A DNA stretch of 44,753 nucleotides from a virus. A model generated the notes under the pieces. It ran no database searches. It saw only the letters and a list, made by a program, of their open reading frames with translations, and was not told the origin of the DNA. The position numbers were made by a program, and so were the translations under genes. Location of the stretch: positions 1-44,753 of the IMG/VR virus record IMGVR_UViG_3300043331_000999, one strand, 5' to 3'. Below, one piece after another: positions 7,199-13,561 of this stretch (positions are counted from its first letter, which is position 1; every line of letters starts with the position of its first letter).

Positions 7199-7432
7199 GT
7201 GGTAGCGATGATTCTTGATCCCGATCCCTTCGACCGCCCGGCCGTCCTGGCCGCGCTGCGAGAGAAGCGCGACGACGTCACCCGACGCCAAAGAAACGCT
7301 GTGGGCGACGAGCGGCGCCGTCTCTGGGCCTACGCGCTCGATCTGCAAGATGCGATCTGGGAGATCGAACAGGAGCTGGGCCTCATCAGTTTCCCACTCG
7401 GCTGGCCTGGCGACGCTCCTCAAAGTGGCTGA
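7199..7432 (+). CDS. Small helical protein of unknown function
   Basis: A 77-residue protein, mostly charged helix (RPAVLAALREKRDDVTRRQRN and WAYALDLQDAIWEIEQELG) with a proline-glycine tail. GTG at 7199 has GGTGA six bases upstream; an ATG at 7208 is the alternative. It is the first gene after the tandem repeats and runs tail to tail into the sigma factor gene, overlapping it by 47 bases. A repeat-binding or transcription-control role would suit the position, but no DNA-binding motif is visible. Confidence 0.6.
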   Translation: MVAMILDPDPFDRPAVLAALREKRDDVTRRQRNAVGDERRRLWAYALDLQDAIWEIEQELGLISFPLGWPGDAPQSG

Positions 7433-8273
7433 GGCAGAGGCTACGGACGTGGCGTGGACGCTCGCACCCCGGCACAGAGCAGGGTCTGACCGCCACCCTC
7501 TGGCGCTGATAGTGCAGCGTGCAGTATCCATGGGAGCGGGCAGGGCGCGTGCATCCCTCCGCCGCGCACGGCCGGCCCGCATTGCGAAACCGATCGGCCA
7601 CGTCACCATGGGCTTGAAAACGCGCGTGATGCTTGAAGCAGTAGCCGTCGCGAAAGCGCGCCCGTTCCTGGCACCCAGAGGCCGCGCAGCTGCGGCTGTT
7701 CGCCGGCGGCTCCTTGGGCCGGGGCTGCTTTTTGGGCTGAAGCGGCGTGGCTGCGGCGAATGCGACCATCATGCTGGGCATATCGTCGGGTGCGGTGGCA
7801 AGGCGGAGCCTGGCGACGGCGCGGTGTTGCAGTGACTTGACCGCACCCTCGGTCGTCTTGAGGTGTGCCGCCGTCTCGGCGAGCGTCTGGTCCTCGACAA
7901 AGCGCAGCCAGATCACCCGCCGCTGATCGTCTACGAGGCAGCGCATGATACAGTCCCGCAGCCATGCGTGCATCAGCTCTCGGCCGATCTGCTCCTCTGG
8001 CCCATCGATGCGCGCATGCGCCGGGAGCAGGGGGATCGCCTGGTCGCGGAGGTAGCGCCTTCTCTGATCGATGGCCTTTGAGCGGGCGATCGTGTAGAGC
8101 CAGGCCGAGAGCTGATGGCCGCGATCCTCGTAGCTCGCGCGATGTCGCCAGGCGCTCTCGAAGACATCCGAGAGCGCATCCTCCACGTCGTCCGCGCGCA
8201 CCAGGTGGCGCAGATAGCGACGTAGGCGGTCGGCATAGGCGATGAACGCGGCGGCAAGATCAGGCTCGTTCAT
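7386..8273 (-). CDS. ECF-like sigma factor with three C-terminal zinc-knuckle repeats
   Basis: A 295-residue RNA polymerase sigma-70 family protein. Region 2 (about 10-75; DDVEDALSDVFESAWRH, LSAWLYTIARSKAIDQRRR) and region 4 (about 105-158; TLAETAAHLKTTEGAVKSLQHRAVARL) are standard ECF. A proline/lysine linker then leads to three repeats of the form C-x4-C-x9/10-C-x2-H: C196/C201/C212/H215, C236/C241/C251/H254 and C265/C270/C280/H283. ECF factors usually end at region 4, so this zinc-binding tail is an unusual fusion that may add DNA binding or an anti-sigma-like control. The gene is divergent from the late operon and is a candidate activator of it. Confidence 0.9.
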   Translation of the reverse strand: MNEPDLAAAFIAYADRLRRYLRHLVRADDVEDALSDVFESAWRHRASYEDRGHQLSAWLYTIARSKAIDQRRRYLRDQAIPLLPAHARIDGPEEQIGRELMHAWLRDCIMRCLVDDQRRVIWLRFVEDQTLAETAAHLKTTEGAVKSLQHRAVARLRLATAPDDMPSMMVAFAAATPLQPKKQPRPKEPPANSRSCAASGCQERARFRDGYCFKHHARFQAHGDVADRFRNAGRPCAAEGCTRPARSHGYCTLHYQRQRVAVRPCSVPGCERPRHVRSLCLSHFEERRQASRVGN

Positions 8274-8280
8274 GGCCGGG

Positions 8281-8309
8281 AGGATAGCACAGGCGTACGC
8301 GGTTGTCTA
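8281..8309 (-). promoter_or_regulatory. Candidate promoter for the sigma factor gene
   Basis: Reading leftward, TAGACA (8304-8309), 17 bases, then TATCCT (8281-8286) with a TG extended -10. Seven bases separate the -10 from the ATG at 8273, and no Shine-Dalgarno is present, so the transcript would be leaderless. Confidence 0.5.
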
Positions 8310-8344
8310 CATATCGTACCTCGTAGCTCTGGAAGCTACTAGAC

Positions 8345-8374
8345 TTGACGCCCCTCGCACCGATGTGCTACACT
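8345..8374 (+). promoter_or_regulatory. Candidate late-operon promoter
   Basis: TTGACG (8345-8350), 18 bases, TACACT (8369-8374). Transcription would start near 8381, at the first base of the switch-like leader before the amidase gene. All genes from 8434 to 33745 are on this strand with few gaps. Confidence 0.65.
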
Positions 8375-8382
8375 TTTCTCAC

Positions 8383-8432
8383 GGGAGCCTTGCCACACAC
8401 CGTCAGGCAAGGCTTTGTGTTGTGAGGCTCCC
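8383..8432 (+). promoter_or_regulatory. Leader with two mutually exclusive hairpins
   Basis: An inner perfect 9-bp stem (AGCCTTGCC at 8386-8394 with GGCAAGGCT at 8406-8414) is followed by TTTGTGTTGT, terminator-like. An outer 7-bp stem (GGGAGCC at 8383-8389 with GGCTCCC at 8426-8432) shares bases 8386-8389, so both cannot form together. The outer stem covers part of the GAGG ribosome-binding site (8424-8427) of the amidase. This is the shape of an attenuator or translational switch. No ligand-binding aptamer is recognised. Confidence 0.6.
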
Positions 8433-8433
8433 G

Positions 8434-9462
8434 ATGACTGATGCGACCGCTATCCCCTACCTCCCCCATGATGCCGATGCCGCGCGCCCCGAGGATATCG
8501 CGCGGAAGCGCACCCCACCACTCTCGCCCGCCGTGCTGGGCGCCGAGGCCGCTGCTTCCCGCTGGCCCCAGGTCGACCCCAGCGCGGCCCCATTCATCTA
8601 CATTGGCGCTGCCCTCACCCCCACCGAGTTCCGGGATTACTGCCTGGAGTATGACTTTGGCTCGATCCCGCCATCGATGTGGATCTGGCACCACACATGG
8701 AAACCGGACGCCTCGTGGGCACCGATCAATCCGGCCGATTCGTCCACCTGGTGGGATCGGAACGAGCAGGGGATGACTACGCTCCAGAAGAAGGCCAAGC
8801 GCAAGCCGCAGTGCGACGGCATCATGCGCTACTACCGCGATACGCTGCACTGGCCGGTCGGCTTCCATCTCCTGATCGACGACCTCTTTATCTGGTTGTT
8901 CACCCCGCTCTACGAAGTGGGCATCCACGCCAATGAAGGCAACTCCTGGCGGAAGAACGGGAGGCTGCGCTACTCGGTCGGCTGTGAGGTGGTCGGCGAC
9001 TTCGACAACCTGGCGTGGCCGAGCCAGATTCAGGCCATGGCCGGCTGGGCCTGCGCGTGCGTCCGTGCGCGGCTGGGCTTCGAGCTGATGTATCGCACCG
9101 CGCCTGAAGATCGCCCTGATTTGCACGACGGCAGCCTGAGCGGGCACCGCGACTACTCGCTCAAGACCTGCCCCGGTACAGGGATATCGAACGAGTTCTT
9201 TGTGCAGGTCGCACGCGATGGCTGGGCCGCCTATCAGGCGAACACGCCGCCCGGTACGACAGGCGCCGGCACCTACGCCGTGCGGCACACCCAGGCCATT
9301 TTCGAGGCCCCCCGGCCCGATGCACGCATCGCGCTCGCCGACACGGCCGAGCTGACGGAGGGCGAGCGGATCGCTATCGATGAGGTTGCCCATACCGGCT
9401 GGGCGCACCTCGCCGATGAGCGCGGCTTTGTACCTGTCGGTATTTTGACGAGGTTGCCATGA
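8434..9462 (+). CDS. Endolysin, N-acetylmuramoyl-L-alanine amidase (PGRP/Amidase_2 type)
   Basis: A 342-residue peptidoglycan amidase that would cut the bond between MurNAc and the stem peptide to lyse the host. Zinc ligands are visible as H86 or H87 (WIWHHTWKP), H238 (SGHRDYSLKT) and C246 (TCPGTG), with SVGCEVVGDFDN at 181-192 in the usual strand. An SH3-like wall-binding domain probably occupies about 298-340 (ALADTAELTEGERIAIDE through GFVPVGILTRL). There is no signal peptide, so release needs a holin or similar. The ATG at 8434 was chosen over an upstream extension to 8242, which would start inside the sigma gene and precede the promoter. Confidence 0.88.
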   Translation: MTDATAIPYLPHDADAARPEDIARKRTPPLSPAVLGAEAAASRWPQVDPSAAPFIYIGAALTPTEFRDYCLEYDFGSIPPSMWIWHHTWKPDASWAPINPADSSTWWDRNEQGMTTLQKKAKRKPQCDGIMRYYRDTLHWPVGFHLLIDDLFIWLFTPLYEVGIHANEGNSWRKNGRLRYSVGCEVVGDFDNLAWPSQIQAMAGWACACVRARLGFELMYRTAPEDRPDLHDGSLSGHRDYSLKTCPGTGISNEFFVQVARDGWAAYQANTPPGTTGAGTYAVRHTQAIFEAPRPDARIALADTAELTEGERIAIDEVAHTGWAHLADERGFVPVGILTRLP

Positions 9463-9902
9463 GACGCTTACCCTTCGCCCTTGCCGCGATCTTCCTCTTC
9501 CTGCTGGGCATGCGGGCGCAAGCCGTCGCCCCGAGCGCGCTGCAACTGCCCGTCGTCGGCGCACAGGTCGCAGCCGGCACGTCGCTTGTGAAGCTCGTCG
9601 ATCAGGACTGCGGCTTTGTGAGCGCCGTGAATGTCGGCGGGCGCTTCTTCGTCGGCTATCAGACGCGCCCCGATGGGCATGTGCATATCGCCGAGGATAC
9701 CGGCGAAAAGCTGGTACCTGTCACTGACCCGACGCTTGTGCGCGCACTCAGCCCGGCGTTTGAACTGCCCGGCCCGAAGCAGGGCAGCTTGTCGCTCGTC
9801 GGCGACGGCACATACATCCGCGCCTACTATACCGGCCGAGACGCCAGCGACCCAAGCGGGCCGTTCTTTGTGTGGCGGCTACGGTTCCCGGAGCCCGCAT
9901 GA
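9459..9902 (+). CDS. Exported protein of the lysis cassette
   Basis: A 147-residue protein whose start overlaps the amidase stop (ATGA). Residues 4-17 (LPFALAAIFLFLLG) form a signal peptide ending near RAQA. The mature part is beta-rich (LVDQDCGFVSAVNVGGRFFVGY, GSLSLVGDGTYIRAYY). It may be a spanin-like or periplasmic partner of the amidase, but no lipobox or coiled coil is visible, so the role is unknown. Confidence 0.8.
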   Translation: MRRLPFALAAIFLFLLGMRAQAVAPSALQLPVVGAQVAAGTSLVKLVDQDCGFVSAVNVGGRFFVGYQTRPDGHVHIAEDTGEKLVPVTDPTLVRALSPAFELPGPKQGSLSLVGDGTYIRAYYTGRDASDPSGPFFVWRLRFPEPA

Positions 9903-10276
9903 ATGACGCCGCCTACATCGAATGGCTCGACACGCTCACACCAGAAACCCGCGACCTGGTGCAAAAAATCATGGCGCGCATCGGCGCCCTCCTCAACACC
10001 GATCGGCGCGGCCATATCGACGATATTCAGCGCATCGAGCGGCGGCAGGCCACCAACAGCGGCCGGGTCGCGGAGCTGCAACTGCGCCTCGACCAGTATG
10101 AGGATCGGCAGTGGAGCGCGGCCAAAGAGGCGATCGAGCAGTTCGCCGCGACGCAGCTGACGGAGGACGAGCGCACCAAACTGATCGAGGCGCTTTACCG
10201 CACGATCACCGATGTGAGCGCGCTCAAGGCCGAGGTCGAGCGGCTGAAGGTCAGGGCGGCCGGCGATGCTCGTTGA
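9899..10276 (+). CDS. Coiled-coil protein of the lysis cassette
   Basis: A 125-residue, almost entirely helical protein (RVAELQLRLDQYEDRQWSAA, VSALKAEVERLKVRA). The ATG at 9899 overlaps the previous stop, and a longer reading from 9872 is unsupported. It has no membrane segment. It overlaps the next, membrane-anchored gene by 11 bases, so the two may form a complex. Function unknown. Confidence 0.75.
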   Translation: MNDAAYIEWLDTLTPETRDLVQKIMARIGALLNTDRRGHIDDIQRIERRQATNSGRVAELQLRLDQYEDRQWSAAKEAIEQFAATQLTEDERTKLIEALYRTITDVSALKAEVERLKVRAAGDAR

Positions 10277-10646
10277 TGACGATATCGCCGCGATCGAGCT
10301 GAAGCGGCTCGGCGAACTAGAGAAACAGGCCGCGCTCTTTGGCCCGCAGACGGAGCCGGCCGTACTGGTCGAGATTCAGGATCTGCGCCACCGGCATGGG
10401 ATCTCGGCCGGACGGCGAGTCCGCACCGATCGCACCCGCGAGTCGCTCGACTATGACTTTCTCATGAACACGGTCGCCGCCGCATTGCAGCGCCTGACCG
10501 CGGTCGAGTCGCATCAGACGGCAGATGGGCAAAAGCGCGGTCGGCGGCAGATGGTCCTCAATATCTGGCTCGGCGCGATCACCGCCGTGGTAGTGTTCAA
10601 TACGCTGCTGACGCTCTGGTTTATGAGTCGCCTGTTTGGGGTCTGA
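10266..10646 (+). CDS. Membrane-anchored protein, possible holin or accessory
   Basis: A 126-residue protein with one C-terminal transmembrane helix (residues 97-121, VLNIWLGAITAVVVFNTLL). The first 50 residues contain ELEKQAALFGPQTEPAVLVE then IQDLRHRHG. From memory this resembles short helical modules at the end of NTPase and signalling proteins in Chloroflexota and cyanobacteria. A cytoplasmic domain plus a C-terminal anchor is uncommon for a holin, but the position in the lysis cassette leaves that possible. Confidence 0.75.
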   Translation: MLVDDDIAAIELKRLGELEKQAALFGPQTEPAVLVEIQDLRHRHGISAGRRVRTDRTRESLDYDFLMNTVAAALQRLTAVESHQTADGQKRGRRQMVLNIWLGAITAVVVFNTLLTLWFMSRLFGV

Positions 10647-10732
10647 TGTACTACCTCTTCCAAACCTGTCTGATCGTGCTGGGCATCCTCGTGCTGGGCT
10701 GGGCGCTCGCCGGCCTCGTGGTGCGCAGGTGA
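10646..10732 (+). CDS. Tiny single-pass membrane protein
   Basis: A 28-residue protein, MYYLFQTCLIVLGILVLG then WALAGLVVRR. It is essentially one transmembrane helix with a basic C-terminus. The ATG overlaps the previous stop (TGATG). Such proteins in phage lysis cassettes are often holins, pinholins or small spanin-like units. Support comes from overlap on both sides, since the next gene starts as GTGA at its stop. Confidence 0.65.
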   Translation: MYYLFQTCLIVLGILVLGWALAGLVVRR

Positions 10733-10833
10733 GCGGGGCGCCCGATCCGCCCTATTGGCTACTCGCGGCCTGGTGTCGGGTCTATTTTCTGATCGTGCGG
10801 CGGTTTGGATGCACGCGTGGACAGCCGCTCTGA
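10729..10833 (+). CDS. Very small protein of the lysis cassette
   Basis: A 34-residue frame from GTG at 10729, overlapping the previous stop (GTGA). It is hydrophobic in the middle (YWLLAAWCRVYFLIV) with a basic tail (RRFGCTRG), so it could be membrane-associated. It ends one base after the left arm of the inverted repeat begins downstream. A chance frame cannot be excluded because of its length. Confidence 0.5.
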   Translation: MSGAPDPPYWLLAAWCRVYFLIVRRFGCTRGQPL

Positions 10834-10997
10834 TCTCAGGTTTTCTCAGGGTACCCATGGCACTCACCGCAAAGCAACGCGCATTCGTGGCCGCCTACTG
10901 CGCGACGTGGAACGCATCAGAGGCAGCGCGCAGGGCCGGCTACCGCGGCAAGCGCCCCGATCAGGCGGGCTACGACTACCTGAGAAAACCTGAGATC
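10832..10997. repeat. Perfect 19-bp inverted repeat spanning the TerS start
   Basis: GATCTCAGGTTTTCTCAGG (10832-10850) and its exact reverse complement (10979-10997) lie 128 bases apart. The left arm ends seven bases before the TerS start codon and the right arm is within the TerS gene at about codons 41-47. A packaging initiation (pac) site is often in or near the TerS gene, so this is the best candidate site. Confidence 0.85.
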
Positions 10998-11399
10998 GCC
11001 GCCGAGATCGAGCGCCGCATCACGGAGATTATGCCAGCAGGCGAGGTCATCAGCCGCCTGGCCGCTCGCGCCCGTGCCACGATCGCCGACGTGCTGGCCC
11101 TCACGACCGCCGACAATGCGGCGAGCTGGCGGCTCGATCTCGTCAAGGCGCAGGCAACTGGCGCGATCCACCAGATACGTAAGATCAAGAGCGGCAAGTA
11201 CGGCGACGAGGTCGAGGTGTATGATGGGCTGCCGGCGCTGGAGCTGCTGGGGAAGCGACTCAAGCTTTTTGGCGACGATACCACGCTGAAACATATCGAC
11301 CTCTCCAAGCTGACGCCGGAGCAATTGCAGCGCCTATCTGACGGAGACGACCTGATTGCTATCCTCCTCGACACAATTACAACTCCGGGCGCGAGCTGA
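10857..11399 (+). CDS. terS: Terminase small subunit
   Basis: A 180-residue DNA-recognition subunit of the packaging motor. An N-terminal HTH of the terminase small subunit type is visible (LTAKQRAFVAAYCATWNASEA then ARRAGY), followed by YDYLRKPEIAAEIERRI. The middle is coiled coil and the C-terminus (LDLSKLTPEQLQRL-like) probably contacts TerL. The ATG at 10857 has CAGGG upstream, and longer readings begin inside the preceding gene. The inverted repeat around its start is a likely own binding site. Its 3' end overlaps TerL by 44 bases. Confidence 0.88.
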   Translation: MALTAKQRAFVAAYCATWNASEAARRAGYRGKRPDQAGYDYLRKPEIAAEIERRITEIMPAGEVISRLAARARATIADVLALTTADNAASWRLDLVKAQATGAIHQIRKIKSGKYGDEVEVYDGLPALELLGKRLKLFGDDTTLKHIDLSKLTPEQLQRLSDGDDLIAILLDTITTPGAS

Positions 11400-13080
11400 G
11401 CTGGAACTGAGGAGGCGCGGCCTTTCGGGTGTCTCGCCCTTTGCGCGCTACCGCTTCACGCCGCACGCCTACATCCGCGCCAAGCTCGGCTGGTCGCCGT
11501 GGATGGGCGACGGCGATCATGTGGGTCAGGCCGAGATTATCGATGCCTACGCGCTGGCCCTCAAGCAGCAACATGAGCGGCGCGACTATGAGGCCGATCG
11601 GCTCGACGCCTCGCAGCTGACCACATGGTCACCAGGTCAGGTGATCCAGAATCAGATTCGGGTCGAGGCAGGCCATACTGTTGGTAAAACGACGCTGGCT
11701 GCTGGCCTGGTCAGTCACTTCTTCGACTGCTTCAGCCCCGCGATTGTTTACTGTTTCGCGCCGGGGCATGACCAGATCAACGATCTGCTGTTCAAGGAGA
11801 TCAGGAAGCAGCGTTCTGGCAAGGGGCTGCCGGGCCGGGTGCTAGAGACGCCCGAGATCAAGGACCGCGGCGATCACTTTGTGAAGGGCCGCGCGACCAA
11901 TAACGCGCACGGCCAGGGCACGGAACGGGTGCAGGGCCAACACGAGCAGTACCTCATGTTCGTGATCGACGAGGCCGAGGGCGTGGCCGAGTATGTCTTC
12001 GACGCGATCCGCTCCATGACATCAGGCGGCATCAGTATTGTGCTGATGCTGGCCAACCCGCGCACGCGCACGAGCCGCTTCCATAAGGCGGCGGCCTCCG
12101 ACCGAGTCGCCAGCTTTCGCATCTCGTGCATCCATCACCCCAATGTCCTGGCCGGGCGTGAGATCGTCCCTGGCGCTGTAATGCGCGACTACGTCGAGAC
12201 CATGATCGATGATGGCGAGACGCAGCACGCGGAGGTCGTCGAGGCGCACGACGCGGACGCGCACACCTTCGAGCTGCCCTGGCGGCCCGGTATCATTTAC
12301 CGCCCCGATCCTGAGTTTATGTTCCGCGTGCTCGGCATCGCACCGTCGAATATCGCCGACGATGTGTTCGTGCCCGTGGGACGCTATGAGGCCGCCAAGA
12401 AGCGCGCGCCCGAAGATCATGAGCCGCATATCGCGCGGATGGGTGTGGACGTGGCGCGATTTGGCAAGGATGAGGGCCGGCTCTACATCCGCCACAATGG
12501 CCGGCTCTGGCGCGCGGCCAGCTTCGCGCAATTGGACACGAACGTCTACGCGCGCGGCATCAAGAGAGAAGCTATGAAACTGCGCGACGCCGGCGTGACC
12601 TCGCTGCATATTCGGATCGATGGCGGCGGCGGGTATGGCGGCGGCGTGGTCGACAAGCTCAAAATCGATACAGAACTGCTGACGGCCTTCACCGATTTCC
12701 AGGTCCAGGAGGTGCATTTCAACGCCAATCCGCATGATGACGAGGCCTACGCCGATCTGGCGACCGAGATCTACGGGCATGCGGCTGAGGTGCTCAGGTG
12801 GATTGCGCTCATCAATCCACCCGGCGCGCTGGAGGGCGATCTCTGCGAGCGCACATTCACATGGGTCTCACCCAAGCGCGACGACGTGAAAAAAGACGTG
12901 AAGAAGCTGGAGGACAAAAAAACCTTTCGCAAGCGGATGCATCGTAGCCCGGACGATGGTGATGCTCTGGCGCTGGCGGCCGCGCCCGATCGGGTGTTCG
13001 GCGGCGGCCCCGCCGCGGCGCCGGCAGTGCGCGGAAGCCGGCCGCTGATTCAGGCGATGCAGCGAGGGCTGAGGCGGTGA
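11356..13080 (+). CDS. terL: Terminase large subunit
   Basis: A 574-residue ATP-driven packaging motor with nuclease. The Walker A-like motif GHTVGKTT lies at 106-113 and Walker B with the catalytic glutamate at about 201-206 (MFVIDE). The nuclease half has D365 (GVDVARFG), D422 (IDGGGGYGGG) and DDGDA at 533-537. I chose the TTG at 11356 because GGAG lies nine bases upstream and no ATG or GTG falls before the conserved region. It overlaps TerS by 44 bases and the next gene by 4. Confidence 0.92.
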   Translation: MLSSSTQLQLRARAELELRRRGLSGVSPFARYRFTPHAYIRAKLGWSPWMGDGDHVGQAEIIDAYALALKQQHERRDYEADRLDASQLTTWSPGQVIQNQIRVEAGHTVGKTTLAAGLVSHFFDCFSPAIVYCFAPGHDQINDLLFKEIRKQRSGKGLPGRVLETPEIKDRGDHFVKGRATNNAHGQGTERVQGQHEQYLMFVIDEAEGVAEYVFDAIRSMTSGGISIVLMLANPRTRTSRFHKAAASDRVASFRISCIHHPNVLAGREIVPGAVMRDYVETMIDDGETQHAEVVEAHDADAHTFELPWRPGIIYRPDPEFMFRVLGIAPSNIADDVFVPVGRYEAAKKRAPEDHEPHIARMGVDVARFGKDEGRLYIRHNGRLWRAASFAQLDTNVYARGIKREAMKLRDAGVTSLHIRIDGGGGYGGGVVDKLKIDTELLTAFTDFQVQEVHFNANPHDDEAYADLATEIYGHAAEVLRWIALINPPGALEGDLCERTFTWVSPKRDDVKKDVKKLEDKKTFRKRMHRSPDDGDALALAAAPDRVFGGGPAAAPAVRGSRPLIQAMQRGLRR

Positions 13081-13280
13081 GCAAGCCACTGGACAAACGT
13101 GCTACAATGCAGCCAGCACCGGCGCTCGTGCCGCTGCGCGGCCCATCGGGCCGGCTCTGGGGGATGTTCGATCCGCGCACACAGACCCTGGAGTTCCGCC
13201 ACGGCCGCCACATCGAGCGGATCGATCTGACGGTCTACACACAGACATTGCGGCCGAAAGACAAGGCCAGCGGCAGCTAG
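13077..13280 (+). CDS. Small phage protein of unknown function
   Basis: A 67-residue protein starting with GTG overlapping the TerL stop. The middle is beta-rich (PLRGPSGRLWGMFDPRTQTLE then FRHGRHIERIDLTVY). It resembles the short DNA- or RNA-contacting proteins found between terminase and portal genes, but I recognise no family. It ends before a long leader region. Confidence 0.65.
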   Translation: MSKPLDKRATMQPAPALVPLRGPSGRLWGMFDPRTQTLEFRHGRHIERIDLTVYTQTLRPKDKASGS

Positions 13281-13532
13281 GGGGCAGACTACTGTCCCCA
13301 CACAACCATGATTCGCACATGTGGATAGGGGGTGCGGCTCGATCAGGGGGCTGCGAGTATGCGGAGATATGCCAGGTAGATGCTCCGAGGTACATTCCCT
13401 GGACGAACCTGATTGGCGGTAGCAGGGCCTGAGACTGGCCCGGCCGCACCCCGAGCACAACCCTATACGAGAGCGCGTGACGCCAGGCTGGAGGGACAAA
13501 TCGCCCCCTCCCTCCTGGCGTTTTCTTATCTT
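13281..13532 (+). other. Leader region before the portal gene
   Basis: A 252-base gap in an otherwise gap-free operon. It begins with a weak GGGG/CCCC hairpin right after the previous stop and ends with a strong terminator-like hairpin at 13481-13524, seven bases before the portal ATG. A 13-bp direct repeat has one copy inside. The portal reading frame is open through much of it from a TTG at 13413, so translation from further upstream is possible. I see no other gene in it. Confidence 0.5.
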
Positions 13533-13561
13533 ATGACCGACCTTGCCACACAACCCTATAC
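13456..13561 (+). repeat. 13-bp direct repeat flanking the hairpin before the portal gene
   Basis: CACAACCCTATAC occurs at 13456-13468 and again at 13549-13561, 93 bases (31 codons) apart and in the same reading frame (both encode QPYT). The second copy is inside the portal gene. The segment between holds the terminator-like hairpin. It could be a duplication bracketing an inserted hairpin cassette. Confidence 0.7.
13481..13524 (+). terminator. Intrinsic terminator-like hairpin directly before the portal start
   Basis: CGCCAGG...GGAGGG pairs with CCTCCC...CCTGGCG and is followed by TTTTCTTATC, a clear U-rich tail. It would stop transcription between the terminase and head genes unless read through or antiterminated, so it may adjust the ratio of the two groups. 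Confidence 0.65.

Noticed and set aside
8368-9564. 398-residue leftward frame opposite the amidase
   Set aside because: The rightward frame has amidase active-site residues; the leftward one is an antisense shadow.
13413-13532. Extended N-terminus of the portal from TTG 13413
   Set aside because: The added residues read through the terminator-like hairpin and have no portal-like sequence; kept only as an alternative.
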